Position numbers and translations under genes: made by a program
Shown here: piece by piece, positions 17,223 through 25,774 of the stretch
Layout of the letters: every line of letters starts with the position of its first letter
Numbering within the stretch: position 1 is the stretch's first letter
Assembly: GCF_005049105.1 (NCBI RefSeq)
Contig: NZ_SUKA01000005.1
Coordinates: 1-35,832, forward strand
Reading direction: 5' to 3'
Source: Sphingobacterium alkalisoli
GTDB taxonomy: Bacteria; Bacteroidota; Bacteroidia; Sphingobacteriales; Sphingobacteriaceae
Length of the DNA stretch: 35,832 nucleotides
The notes under the pieces: generated by a model
The model's input: only the letters and a program-made list of their open reading frames with translations
Databases searched by the model: none
Told to the model about the DNA's origin: nothing

Positions 17223-18035
17223 GTGGCATTAATATTTAAAGACGGACGTCCAGTGGTAAGACTGAGAGCCTTTCGCGCGATCGATGATCCTAAGACTTGT
17301 GAGCGTTTTATAGAGGGGCATGCACACGTCTTAACTGCAATAGGTGTAAAAAAAGTGACCTCATCCAAAAATGATTGGATGTATAACCCTGCGGCTTTCG
17401 TTTTAATTGTTGAATCACTAGATGGTGACAGGGTATTTGGTGGAGTGCGCATACATGTAGCCGGGGGAAGCGAACCGCTTCCCATAGAACAGGCAACGGG
17501 AAGTATGGATCCGGATGTATATGATCTGGTGTATAAGTATGCAAAGGAAGGGACGGGCGAAGGTTGTGGCTTGTGGAATTCCCGTGAAATTGCTGGTTAT
17601 GGAATTGGTAGTATTTTTTTAACTAGAGCTGGAGCTGCGATCAGTACGCAAATAGGTATAAATTCGTTGTTCGCCCTGTGCGCTCCCTATACCGTGAAGT
17701 TGGCAGAGAGTGTTGGCTACCGAATTGATACGAGTGTGGGGAATAATGGTACCTTTTATTATCCGAAGATAGATCTTTTAGCTACGGTGATGATCATGAA
17801 AAACTTAGATACATTGAAAGAGGCCGATCAAGAAAATAAAGAAGCTATCTCCTCGCTACGTGGGAATTCTAATATTGTGCGCATAGAGACCCTGCGAAAT
17901 AAAGAAATTGAAATTCACTATCAGATTGATATCCCGAATCTTGAGCAATGGGATCTTCACCAAATTATTAACAACTTAAAGTATAATACACCGGATAATC
18001 ACACATCGGATATTCGCAATTTAAATATATTATGA
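17223..18035 (+). CDS. Acyltransferase of GNAT / autoinducer-synthase type
   Basis: 270 residues from GTG 17223 (alternative GTG 17190 adds 11 residues but overlaps the promoter element). The protein has no signal peptide. The core FVLIVESLDGDRVFGGVRIHVAGG (59-82), LPIEQA, LWNSREIAGYGIGSIFLTRAGAAI (117-140), INSLFALCAPYTVKLAESVGYRID (146-169) and NNGTFYYPKIDLLATVMI (174-191) follows the order of acyl-homoserine-lactone synthases and FeeM-type N-acyl amino acid synthases: an upstream basic/aromatic segment, G-x-x-R, E/W-x-SR-E, G-I-x-x-L and a late G-Y/F. The C-terminal 70 residues are specific to this protein. It overlaps the methyltransferase by 4 bp and is co-directed with a sensor kinase, so it probably makes a small signal or modified metabolite. 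The fold call is moderate and the product unknown. Confidence 0.6.
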   Translation: MALIFKDGRPVVRLRAFRAIDDPKTCERFIEGHAHVLTAIGVKKVTSSKNDWMYNPAAFVLIVESLDGDRVFGGVRIHVAGGSEPLPIEQATGSMDPDVYDLVYKYAKEGTGEGCGLWNSREIAGYGIGSIFLTRAGAAISTQIGINSLFALCAPYTVKLAESVGYRIDTSVGNNGTFYYPKIDLLATVMIMKNLDTLKEADQENKEAISSLRGNSNIVRIETLRNKEIEIHYQIDIPNLEQWDLHQIINNLKYNTPDNHTSDIRNLNIL

Positions 18036-18799
18036 TAGATGCTAAACACTATGGTGCAGGGTATTTGATGGATACTGGAGACTTTCTCAAACAATTAAAA
18101 ATTCATTCGTATACACCGTTCTCCCTTATAAAAGAGGGTACTATTATAGATTTGGGTTGTGGAACGGGCATGGATGCCGTAAATATGGCCGACATGTTGG
18201 GCAATGGGGTAAAAGTCATTGGAATTGATCACGATCCAGGAATGATCGAACAGGCGAAGAAGGCGGTGGGTGTAAGAGAGAATGTGAATTTCGTGGCGGG
18301 GGAAGTTGCTCCGCTCGACTTCGAAGATAATGCAGTCTCTGGAATTCGTATGGAACGTGTGATCCAACACTTGCCACAGCCAGACAAAATGTTTCAGGAG
18401 GTTTACCGCGTTTTGCGTGTAGATCATCCATTGATTATAGTGGAAACGATTTGGAATAGCCTGAATTTTTATACAGCACACATAGAAATTGAACAAAAGG
18501 TGCGCGATTATCTTACCGGAAAAAAAGTAAACAACGGATGGGCAGGTAATAAACTTACATCGGATCTGCTTTCAAACGGCTTTCGGGAAGTTCGATTGGA
18601 AACGCATTGCATGGTTGTTCGCTCGAAAGAAGAAGCCAATAGGTATCTTTTTCTGGATCGAATACTCGAGGAGATGACCGATAAGAAAGTACTTACGGAG
18701 GTAGAGGTTGCTGATTTTTTACAGACCTTGCTGCTTGCGGATGAAAAAGGATGTTTTACGTGTTCAATGAATTTGGTTTTAGCGAAAGCTGTAAAGTAA
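18032..18799 (+). CDS. Class I SAM-dependent methyltransferase
   Basis: 255 residues. SAM-binding motif I is IIDLGCGTGMDAV (38-50); motif II is VIGIDHDPGMIEQAKK; then VNFVAGEVAPLDFEDNAVSGIRMERVIQHLPQPDKMFQEVYRVLR, the usual post-II/III block of Methyltransf_11/25 proteins. The C-terminal part (ETIWNSLNFYTAHIEIEQKV to the end) resembles small-molecule methyltransferases of the UbiE/coenzyme type. Start atga overlaps the previous stop, so the two are coupled, and the kinase starts 10 bp downstream. Family knowledge gives the reaction (methyl transfer from SAM); the substrate is probably the product of the upstream acyltransferase, by context only. Confidence 0.85.
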   Translation: MIDAKHYGAGYLMDTGDFLKQLKIHSYTPFSLIKEGTIIDLGCGTGMDAVNMADMLGNGVKVIGIDHDPGMIEQAKKAVGVRENVNFVAGEVAPLDFEDNAVSGIRMERVIQHLPQPDKMFQEVYRVLRVDHPLIIVETIWNSLNFYTAHIEIEQKVRDYLTGKKVNNGWAGNKLTSDLLSNGFREVRLETHCMVVRSKEEANRYLFLDRILEEMTDKKVLTEVEVADFLQTLLLADEKGCFTCSMNLVLAKAVK

Positions 18800-18809
18800 T
18801 AGCACTGAA

Positions 18810-20963
18810 ATGAGGTTGTGGCATATCCTTTTCTGTTTTTTTGTTGTTGCTGGAAATATACATGCCCAAGCGGAGGTAATTGTTAATGAATTAACGCAGC
18901 GACTCCCTGTCGGGAAAAATCTGCAGCTTTATACGGGTGTTGATGGTGTATCGTTTTCTGACGTATTATCGTCTACAGATTTTGTTCTTTTAGATAGTGA
19001 AGTGCCTAATTTGGGGACAACCAAGTATGATAAATGGTTACGCTTACCGATTACGAATCAGAGCAAAGATGCCAATCTGCTGCTTGAAATAGCTTATCCT
19101 TTATTGGACGAAGTAGAATTGTTTTTACCGGATGGTAAAGGTGGCTATCGATCCGTAAAACTTGGAGAGAATCAGACATTTTCTAAACGGAAATATCAGG
19201 TTCCTAACTATGTGTTTGATATCCACGTTCCGAGACAAACGACCCAAGTTTTTTACTTACGTATCAAAAGTACCGAACAGATTATCTTGCCGATCCACAT
19301 AAGCAACGACCTTTTTCTTACGCTGCAAGCGAATAACGATAATCTGGTTAGCGGGATTTATATCGGTATTGTCTTTATCATGGCGATTTATAATCTTTTC
19401 TTGTTCTTTTCCGTGAGAGAAAGGGGATACTTATATTATGTCTTATATGTTGTTTTTGCCGGGATTACACAAATGGGCATAAAGGGATATAGTTTTCAAT
19501 ATTTATGGCCTTATTGGCCTGATTTAGCAACTAAAGGGCCAATAATTTTTGGAAGTCTGTCGGGCTTAAGTGCGCTATTATTTGCGGATTCGTTTCTCCA
19601 ATTGAAACGGAATGCCAACCGGGTAAGATGGGTATTTAAGGTGTTTATTGTTCTCTTCATTGGAACCTCGCTTTTAGCCTTATTCAATTGGAAACAAACG
19701 GCATTTCTCTATATGCAACTCACGACTGGCGTAGCTTCGCTTTTCGTGTTGTATGTTTCCTACCGTGTTATGATCAACGGGTATAAGCCAGCGAGATACT
19801 TTGTGTTTGGTTGGACAATATTGCTTCTTGGTTCGGTTGTCTTTCTCCTAAAAGACTACGGCGTATTGGAATACAACGATTTTACAAGTAATTCCGTACA
19901 GATAGCGTCGATTATTGAGATGGCACTCCTCTCATTCGGTCTGGCTTATAGCATCAACATGTTAAAAGAAGAGAAAGAGTTATCGCAAGCTCGAGAATTA
20001 GCCATTTCGTTGGAAAATGAAAGCTTAATCCGTGAACAGAATGTAGTCTTGGAAAAAAACGTGGCGGAGCGCACCCGTGAGTTGACCCAATCCAACGAGT
20101 CACTACAAACTACCTTGACCCATCTCAAGGAAACACAATCGCAACTTGTGGAAGCGGAGAAGATGGCATCCTTAGGACAGCTTACCGCGGGGGTTGCCCA
20201 CGAGATCAATAACCCGATCAATTTTGTGACTGCCAACATAGGACCGCTGAAACGCGATATTCAAATGATCTGGGATACCTTGGATGAGGTAGAACGTGTA
20301 GCATTTTCGGATGCGTTGTCTTCAACTGAAAAGCAGGAACATATAAAGGCTTATAAGGAGGAAATGGATGTGGATTACCTCCGGACCGAGGTCGACTTCT
20401 TGCTTAAAGGACTGCATGATGGCGCGCACAGAACTGCTGAGATTGTTAAAAGTTTGCGTATTTTTTCGCGTGTGGATGAAGACTCCCTCAAACCTACCGA
20501 TATTAATGAAGGGTTGGAATCTACTATGGTGATACTTAGTAGTTTGGTAAAAGAGGGCATCGAGGTCGACAAGCACTATGGTAATTTGCCAAAAGTGGAA
20601 TGCCATGGAGGTAAGCTTAATCAAGTGTTTTTAAATGTATTGACCAACGCAGTGTATGCGATTAATAAGAAATTTGAGCCTAACACCGGTGGGAAGCTGC
20701 AGATTGAAACTGGCATATATGAGGATCCATCATTTATTTATGTAAAGATAGCGGATAACGGTATCGGTATTCCAAAGGATATTCGGGAGAAAATTTTTGA
20801 ACCCTTTTTTACAACTAAAGACGTAGGGGAAGGCACCGGGCTGGGAATGTCAATAGCGTATAATACAATAGCTAAGCATCATGGCAAGATTGTTGTTAAG
20901 TCTGAGATAGGAGAGGGGACTACATTTACGCTGATCATACCAATTCAGCAAAATATTAATTGA
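18810..20963 (+). CDS. 7TMR-DISM sensor histidine kinase
   Basis: 717 residues. Signal peptide 1-19; periplasmic 7TMR-DISMED2 ligand domain (about 35-170, KYDKWLRLPITNQSKDANLLLEIAYPLLDEVELFLPDG); seven transmembrane helices (about 180-385); coiled coil (386-450); HisKA with phospho-acceptor H464 (GQLTAGVAHEINNPINFV); HATPase with N-box LNVLTNAVYAI, G1 DNGIGIP, F-box FEPFFTT and G2 GTGLGMSIAY. All catalytic motifs are present. DISM receptors sense extracellular ligands, often carbohydrates or other small molecules. It sits 10 bp behind the methyltransferase, so it is a strong candidate receptor for the product of the upstream enzymes. It has no receiver domain of its own; the next gene supplies one. 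Confidence 0.9.
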   Translation: MRLWHILFCFFVVAGNIHAQAEVIVNELTQRLPVGKNLQLYTGVDGVSFSDVLSSTDFVLLDSEVPNLGTTKYDKWLRLPITNQSKDANLLLEIAYPLLDEVELFLPDGKGGYRSVKLGENQTFSKRKYQVPNYVFDIHVPRQTTQVFYLRIKSTEQIILPIHISNDLFLTLQANNDNLVSGIYIGIVFIMAIYNLFLFFSVRERGYLYYVLYVVFAGITQMGIKGYSFQYLWPYWPDLATKGPIIFGSLSGLSALLFADSFLQLKRNANRVRWVFKVFIVLFIGTSLLALFNWKQTAFLYMQLTTGVASLFVLYVSYRVMINGYKPARYFVFGWTILLLGSVVFLLKDYGVLEYNDFTSNSVQIASIIEMALLSFGLAYSINMLKEEKELSQARELAISLENESLIREQNVVLEKNVAERTRELTQSNESLQTTLTHLKETQSQLVEAEKMASLGQLTAGVAHEINNPINFVTANIGPLKRDIQMIWDTLDEVERVAFSDALSSTEKQEHIKAYKEEMDVDYLRTEVDFLLKGLHDGAHRTAEIVKSLRIFSRVDEDSLKPTDINEGLESTMVILSSLVKEGIEVDKHYGNLPKVECHGGKLNQVFLNVLTNAVYAINKKFEPNTGGKLQIETGIYEDPSFIYVKIADNGIGIPKDIREKIFEPFFTTKDVGEGTGLGMSIAYNTIAKHHGKIVVKSEIGEGTTFTLIIPIQQNIN

Positions 20964-21038
20964 AAGTAGACTTTATTTGGTGTAATATCGCTAACTTCGT
21001 TTCCCCAGTTATCAGATTAATAACGCTATAATTAGATT

Positions 21039-22124
21039 ATGCAGAAGGAGTTAAAAGTATTATATATTGACGATGAGATAAATAACTTGATTGGCTTCAA
21101 AGCTAATTTTAGATACCGCTATAAGATTTACACTGCCTCCAATACCACTGAAGCACAGGAAATACTCCTTGCGAATCCTGATATGCGTATCATCTTCTGT
21201 GATCAGCGCATGCCAAATGAACTAGGGGTAGATTTTTTGCAACGGATTAAAAAAGATTTTCCAAGACCTATCCGGATCTTATTAACCGCATATGCCGATA
21301 TGGAAACTGTGGTGGATGCAGTGAATAAGGGACATATATTTAGGTTTGTTCGTAAACCTTGGCTGGAAGAAGAAATCATTTCATCCATTGAAGAAGCTGA
21401 TAAATTTTATATCGCCAATTCCATGCTGGACGTTAAGAACGAGGAACTTCAGAAAGCTTATGACGAGTTGGATAAATTTGCATACAGTGTGAGCCATGAC
21501 CTCCGTGATCCGCTGACAGGCGTGTTATCGGCTGTCCAACTTGCGCAGGGATTTCAGCAGATAGAACGTATTCACGCATTGCTGGCGCTGATGGAAGGTT
21601 CGTTAACCAAGTTGGATGACTATATCGATAGTTTGCGTGATTATTATTTGCTGCGACGGGGGGAACTGATGTTGACTGACATTGATTTTAATAAGCTCTT
21701 CGAAGATATAAGGCAGTTTTACAAGATGTACACTGAGAATAATGATGTTACATTTGATATTAAAGTGGATCAGCCTCGAAACTTTAGAAGCGATAAGGCC
21801 ATCCTTGAACTAATTTTACATAACCTGCTATCCAATGCATTTAAATATCAAATAAAAGATAACGTAAATCAGTCGGTAAGCTTGTCCGTTACCGTTGCGA
21901 ATGGCAATGCTGTTATGGTGGTTAGTGATAGTGGGATTGGAATTTCTTCCGACCACATAAATGACATTTTTAAATTATTCTTTAGAGGGAGTGACCAGGC
22001 GAAAGGTATGGGCTTTGGTCTATATAATGTACAAAGTGCGCTACGAAAAGTGCAGGGTACTATTGATGTACAGTCACAGCTTGGAGGAGGAACGACTTTT
22101 TCAGTTACGATTCCGAGCAAATAA
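21039..22124 (+). CDS. Response-regulator/histidine-kinase hybrid (REC-HisKA-HATPase)
   Basis: 361 residues. An N-terminal receiver (1-120) has acidic pair D11-D12, phospho-acceptor D55 (FCDQRMP), T83 and K106 in a KPW motif. A short helical linker leads to a HisKA box with H153 (AYSVSHDLRDPLTG) and a HATPase domain (HNLLSNAFKYQ, DSGIGIS, GMGFGLYNV). There is no membrane segment. It lies 75 bp after the 7TM kinase in the same direction, so phosphate may pass from H464 of that kinase to D55 and then onward. No DNA-binding output is present, so the final target is elsewhere, perhaps the REC protein encoded opposite. Confidence 0.9.
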   Translation: MQKELKVLYIDDEINNLIGFKANFRYRYKIYTASNTTEAQEILLANPDMRIIFCDQRMPNELGVDFLQRIKKDFPRPIRILLTAYADMETVVDAVNKGHIFRFVRKPWLEEEIISSIEEADKFYIANSMLDVKNEELQKAYDELDKFAYSVSHDLRDPLTGVLSAVQLAQGFQQIERIHALLALMEGSLTKLDDYIDSLRDYYLLRRGELMLTDIDFNKLFEDIRQFYKMYTENNDVTFDIKVDQPRNFRSDKAILELILHNLLSNAFKYQIKDNVNQSVSLSVTVANGNAVMVVSDSGIGISSDHINDIFKLFFRGSDQAKGMGFGLYNVQSALRKVQGTIDVQSQLGGGTTFSVTIPSK

Positions 22125-22151
22125 ACACTGCCATTAGATACCTACGGACTG

Positions 22152-22622
22152 CTAGGAAAGTAATTTTTGACGAAGCAAAAACTCCAGTTGCTCGTTCGAC
22201 AGTTCTAATTTTGAATAGGTTTCCAATAGTTCTTTTTTCTGGGCATAGACTTCATAGGCGCGTTGTATAGTTTGATCTAGCTCTTCTTCGCTCCAAGGCT
22301 TGTTCAAGTAATGGAAAATCTTGCCCTTGTTTACGGCGTCAATTACAGCTCCCATATCAGTATAGCCGGTAAGGAGGATGCGCATAGGCTCCGGGTCGAT
22401 CTCGATGATCTCTTCTAAGAATTCTACACCTGTCATCTCGGGCATGCGTTGATCCGTTATAATAATATCGATCGGATTCTCCCGTACGAGATCGATCGCT
22501 TCGGCTCCACTGATGGCCGTGTAAACTTTGTATTTTAGACGAAATGTCGCTTTAAAGGAAATCAGGTTATTCTCTTCGTCGTCAACATAAAGTACGGCGA
22601 TCTTGTTGTTTTTGTTTTCCAT
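22152..22622 (-). CDS. Stand-alone response regulator (REC with C-terminal coiled coil)
   Basis: 156 residues. The receiver has D14-D15, phospho-acceptor D57 (ITDQRMP), T/S position in LLTGYTDM and K108 (LNKPWSEEEL). A 30-residue helical tail (VYAQKKELLETYSKLELSNEQLEFLLRQK) follows in place of a DNA-binding domain. It closely resembles the receiver of the convergent hybrid kinase (LYIDDEINNL vs LYVDDEENNL; NLISFKATFRLKYKVYTA vs NLIGFKANFRYRYKIYTA), so the two are paralogues. The genes face each other with 27 bp between stops. It may act as a phosphate sink or a diffusible connector in the same relay. Confidence 0.88.
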   Translation of the reverse strand: MENKNNKIAVLYVDDEENNLISFKATFRLKYKVYTAISGAEAIDLVRENPIDIIITDQRMPEMTGVEFLEEIIEIDPEPMRILLTGYTDMGAVIDAVNKGKIFHYLNKPWSEEELDQTIQRAYEVYAQKKELLETYSKLELSNEQLEFLLRQKLLS

Positions 22623-22807
22623 GAGTTTTCGAATTAATACGGCAAGTTAATAAAAAGTCTTTTACAATCAAACAGTGATTTAATACGTTTAACCTCTTGT
22701 CTGGTACTTTTTCTTATCGTTATACAAAAAAACGCAATAAAGTTAATTTCAGATCAAACCACTTCGTATCGTGCATTTTTGTTACCTTTAATGTAAAACG
22801 ATTTGAT

Positions 22808-23314
22808 ATGATACTGCAAAACTTAACACAGGAATTCGAACAGGAAGTGAGTAACACCCGTAAACTCTTAGCAGCAATTCCGGAGAAAGATCTTGGGTAT
22901 AGGCCCTCGGAGGTTTCTTGGACGATGGGAGAACTGGCACAGCATATTGCAACGATTTATTACTGGTATGTAGGCACGTTTACGCAAGATGTTTATGATC
23001 TAGCTGCGGATCACCTTGAACGTGGTGATACGAACGATATCGTCGCTACCCGTGCATTTTTTGAAAGTAATGTCGAGAAAGCAAGAGTCGCATTGCAATC
23101 GCTCACGGAAGAAAAATTGCAGCTTGACTGGACAATGAAAGTAGGCGAACGGATAGTTATTGGTCCTGTGCCAAGGGGTATTGTAGCGCGGGGATTTCTT
23201 TTTAATCATATTTATCACCATCGCGGTGAAATGATCGTTTATCTGCGGGCTACCGGAAATAAAGTTCCTGGGTTGTACGGTCCTACTTATGAAGACAGTA
23301 ATAAGGGAACGTAA
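22808..23314 (+). CDS. DinB family protein
   Basis: 168 residues from ATG 22808; a longer frame from 22697 would read through the promoter region and its extra 37 residues look non-coding. The four-helix DinB fold shows in ILQNLTQEFEQEVSNTRKLLAAIPEKDLGYRPSEVSWTMGELAQHI (metal ligand H46) and FLFNHIYHHRGEMIVYLRATGNKVPGLYGP (H134, H138). The three His ligands and the final G-x-x-VP-x-x-YGP motif are the family signature. DinB proteins are metal-binding and may be thiol transferases or DNA-damage linked, but most have no proven role. It is divergent from the REC gene and followed by a PAS-LuxR gene. Confidence 0.85.
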   Translation: MILQNLTQEFEQEVSNTRKLLAAIPEKDLGYRPSEVSWTMGELAQHIATIYYWYVGTFTQDVYDLAADHLERGDTNDIVATRAFFESNVEKARVALQSLTEEKLQLDWTMKVGERIVIGPVPRGIVARGFLFNHIYHHRGEMIVYLRATGNKVPGLYGPTYEDSNKGT

Positions 23315-23351
23315 TCAAGCCTTGTCATCTAGCTTCACGATGCGTGCTTTT

Positions 23352-23380
23352 TTTGATTTTCTATGGCTTTAGTATATTTA
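23352..23380 (+). promoter_or_regulatory. Bacteroidota-type promoter before the PAS-LuxR gene
   Basis: -33 TTTG (23352-23355), 17-nt spacer, -7 TATATTTA (23373-23380), one mismatch from TAnnTTTG. The predicted start is about 35 bases before the ATG. Confidence 0.4.
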
Positions 23381-23421
23381 CAATTAATACCAGAAAAAAC
23401 TAAATCAAAGATAAACCGAAT

Positions 23422-24186
23422 ATGCAAAAATTAGTTCTCGACCAAGCGCAGAAGATTTGGACCGAAATCGCCAAAAATAAAAAGCCAACGGAACTACAGA
23501 TTGAAGTCGAACTTTACAAAAAGATGCTCCGAATATTTCAAGTGGGCGACTTCTGTTACTTAGTGTTTAATCCTCCAGAGATGAAAATCGAGTATTGTAG
23601 CGATTATATTCACACGCTTACTGGTTATACTCCCGAGGAATTTACATTACAGAAATTACTTGATATTATCCATCCCGAAGACTTACCTTACTTTCTGGAT
23701 TTTGAAGCTACCGTAACAGATTTTTTCAAACGACTTCCTCCTGATAAAGTAATGAAATACAAAACCCGCTATGATTACCGGATTCGGAAGTCGGACGGCG
23801 AATACTTAAGAATACTACAACAGATCGTAACGATCCAAAGCGATGAAGACGGGGCAGTGCTCAGAACTTTTGTTGTGCATACAGATATATCACACTTGAA
23901 AAAAGATAATAAGATGCAGCTTTCTTTTATAGGTATGGAGGGTGAGCCATCATATCTTAACGTCTCAACGGTAAATAACTACGCTAAGAAACAGCAGATA
24001 TTTACCAAAAGAGAACAAGAAATATTAGTCCTATTATCGCAAAACAAAAAAACAAAGGATATCGCCGAAGAGCTGTGCATCAGTAAATCAACGGTATCTA
24101 CTCATCGAAAGAACATGCTTCGCAAAACCAATACCCATACCGTATTGGAACTTGTTTCGTACGCACTTTCCAAGGGGGATCTGTAA
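23422..24186 (+). CDS. PAS domain LuxR-type transcriptional regulator
   Basis: 254 residues. A PAS fold of the PAS_3 type spans about 45-165 (YLVFNPPEMKIEYCSDYIHTLTGYTPEEF, IIHPEDLPYF, YRIRKSDGEYLRILQQ, VVHTDISHLK). The GerE/LuxR helix-turn-helix spans 194-250 (FTKREQEILVLLSQNKKTKDIAEELCISKSTVSTHRKNML). There is no signal peptide and no receiver, so it senses an internal cue through PAS. It could be an output for the nearby signalling cluster, by location only. The stop lies 10 bp from the convergent gene's stop. Confidence 0.88.
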   Translation: MQKLVLDQAQKIWTEIAKNKKPTELQIEVELYKKMLRIFQVGDFCYLVFNPPEMKIEYCSDYIHTLTGYTPEEFTLQKLLDIIHPEDLPYFLDFEATVTDFFKRLPPDKVMKYKTRYDYRIRKSDGEYLRILQQIVTIQSDEDGAVLRTFVVHTDISHLKKDNKMQLSFIGMEGEPSYLNVSTVNNYAKKQQIFTKREQEILVLLSQNKKTKDIAEELCISKSTVSTHRKNMLRKTNTHTVLELVSYALSKGDL

Positions 24187-24196
24187 ATACCTACGT

Positions 24197-25627
24197 TTAC
24201 CAAGTGAAGCCTATCCTGAAAAAATACATCGGTGAACTGCCACCATTGGCAAGTCCTTCGTGGCTGTAGTTTAGCAGATCTCCTGTTAGATCATGGAGCG
24301 TACCATAACCTCCTTGAATGGTAAAGTGCATGAAGTTTATTCCGGCGTATCCACCATATGAAAAAAAGCCGGCAGGCTGAACCGTACTTCCGAAGTACAT
24401 ACCGCCATTACCCATAATCCCCAGAAATGCACTCCCTTCTGTGGTTTTTAAGTCGCTGGAAAAGGGAAACCGATATGCTATAGGTAGGCCAATAATAAAG
24501 CCATATCCGCTGTCTTCTATAATTTCACCCTCTTGTACTGTCGAAAAAGAACCCTGTCCAATGCCAAAGTCAAAACCGCCGTGAAGTCGTCCTTCGGTAC
24601 GGAAACCGAAGAGTGCATTATTTGTTGTTAGTGCGATATCGTCTGCTGCGATATATTGATAGACGAGTTCCTTATCGCCATCCTGCTGCGCTAATCCACT
24701 CATGACATCTGCGGTGGCATTCACTGCTGCTCGTCCGGTCTCTGCTTTCCGCACTATTTCTCGTTCATCTTCCTGTATTCGACGCATAATGTCGTTGAAT
24801 GTTTCTTGCTGAGGCTCCTCATCTTTTGCATCTCGTTCATTATTCGTTGTTACACGACGCTCTTTTTCGGACTGTAAGGCATCAAGTTCTTCTTTAGCTT
24901 TGCGGGCACCGGCGGAATCTCCTTTTCGAAGTTTATCCTGAATTTCTTCCGTCAGTTCTTGCGCTCGGCTTTTTCGGTCGGTTATTGATTCCGTATTCGC
25001 ATTTTGCACATTTTTTGTGTCGTCGGAATCAGCTACCGTTTTATCCGCTTTTGCTTTATTTTTAAGTTCCACACGGATAGCTTCAATCTCCCGGCGCAAG
25101 GACGGGTAATCAAAGGAGATAATATGAAGATTACCGGACAGATCGGCGTGTTTGTTATAAAATGAAGAACCCTTGTTATTGTTCCGATAAATTCTCGCAA
25201 TCTCACCTAGGGCCTCGGTCGGCTCAAAATAGGTGTAACCATTTCCAGAAATGTCAATCGTGGAGGGGGTTAACGGAAGCTTATCTGGATAACCAGAATC
25301 GAAAAACGCTACATTCCCGTCGTATCTCATATCTAGTCCTTTTCCATTCTGTTGCGTATGGGGCAGGATATCCCTTTTTCTCAATTCATTAACTAATGCA
25401 GGTTCATTTTGTTGCATTTTGTTGCTGATGCCGATAATAACCTGGTCAACTTTTATCTTAAATTGTGTTCCGTTAAAGGCATAGGTGTAGGACACGGTTA
25501 TGCTTCCAAAACTTTCGTCATCCGGCGTATAGGTGGTTTGGCCTATCCTTGATGCTCCCTGATGCTGACTGTATCCCAAGAAAAAAGAGAATTGGAGCAA
25601 AATAATAATTAGCGATTGTTTGATCAT
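24197..25627 (-). CDS. Unknown secreted protein with charged coiled-coil middle
   Basis: 476 residues from ATG 25627; an upstream start at 25666 would place 13 residues before the signal peptide MIKQSLIIILLQFSFFLGYSQ and would fall inside the promoter. Segments: a beta-rich N-terminal domain (about 22-165, GSITVSYTYAFNGTQFKIKVDQV), a highly charged helical middle (about 170-310, KNKAKADKTVADSDD to MRRIQEDEREIVRKAE), and a Gly/aromatic-rich C-terminal domain (about 320-476; GFDFGIGQGSFSTVQEGE, GIMGNGGMYFGS, FTIQGGYGTLHDL, FFRIGFTW). The last resembles a small outer-membrane barrel, with a final W. I recognise no family. It has its own promoter with an overlapping palindrome and no partner gene. 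Confidence 0.75.
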   Translation of the reverse strand: MIKQSLIIILLQFSFFLGYSQHQGASRIGQTTYTPDDESFGSITVSYTYAFNGTQFKIKVDQVIIGISNKMQQNEPALVNELRKRDILPHTQQNGKGLDMRYDGNVAFFDSGYPDKLPLTPSTIDISGNGYTYFEPTEALGEIARIYRNNNKGSSFYNKHADLSGNLHIISFDYPSLRREIEAIRVELKNKAKADKTVADSDDTKNVQNANTESITDRKSRAQELTEEIQDKLRKGDSAGARKAKEELDALQSEKERRVTTNNERDAKDEEPQQETFNDIMRRIQEDEREIVRKAETGRAAVNATADVMSGLAQQDGDKELVYQYIAADDIALTTNNALFGFRTEGRLHGGFDFGIGQGSFSTVQEGEIIEDSGYGFIIGLPIAYRFPFSSDLKTTEGSAFLGIMGNGGMYFGSTVQPAGFFSYGGYAGINFMHFTIQGGYGTLHDLTGDLLNYSHEGLANGGSSPMYFFRIGFTW

Positions 25628-25651
25628 GCTGTTCGTTTTATATATGCTAGA

Positions 25652-25682
25652 CAAAACTACAACCACTATTTATTGCTCCCAA
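25652..25682 (-). promoter_or_regulatory. Bacteroidota promoter of the unknown secreted protein
   Basis: Read on the minus strand: -33 TTGG (25682-25679), exactly 19 nt spacer, -7 TAGTTTTG (25659-25652), a perfect TAnnTTTG. The start of transcription would lie about 18-20 bases before ATG 25627, which supports that start codon. Confidence 0.6.
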
Positions 25683-25700
25683 TACCCTCCAGAGGGTATT
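25681..25700. promoter_or_regulatory. 20-bp palindrome, candidate operator
   Basis: aataccctc-ca-gagggtatt: perfect 9-bp arms with a 2-bp centre, too tight for a good hairpin. It lies between divergent genes and overlaps the -33 box of the minus-strand promoter by two bases, as expected of a repressor or activator site. The binding protein is not known. Confidence 0.55.
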
Positions 25701-25774
25701 TTTATGTTACGAAACTTTCCATTTCACAAAATGCTATACGTGTCAGGTTTTTTTTTAATTTTAGCATATAAAGA

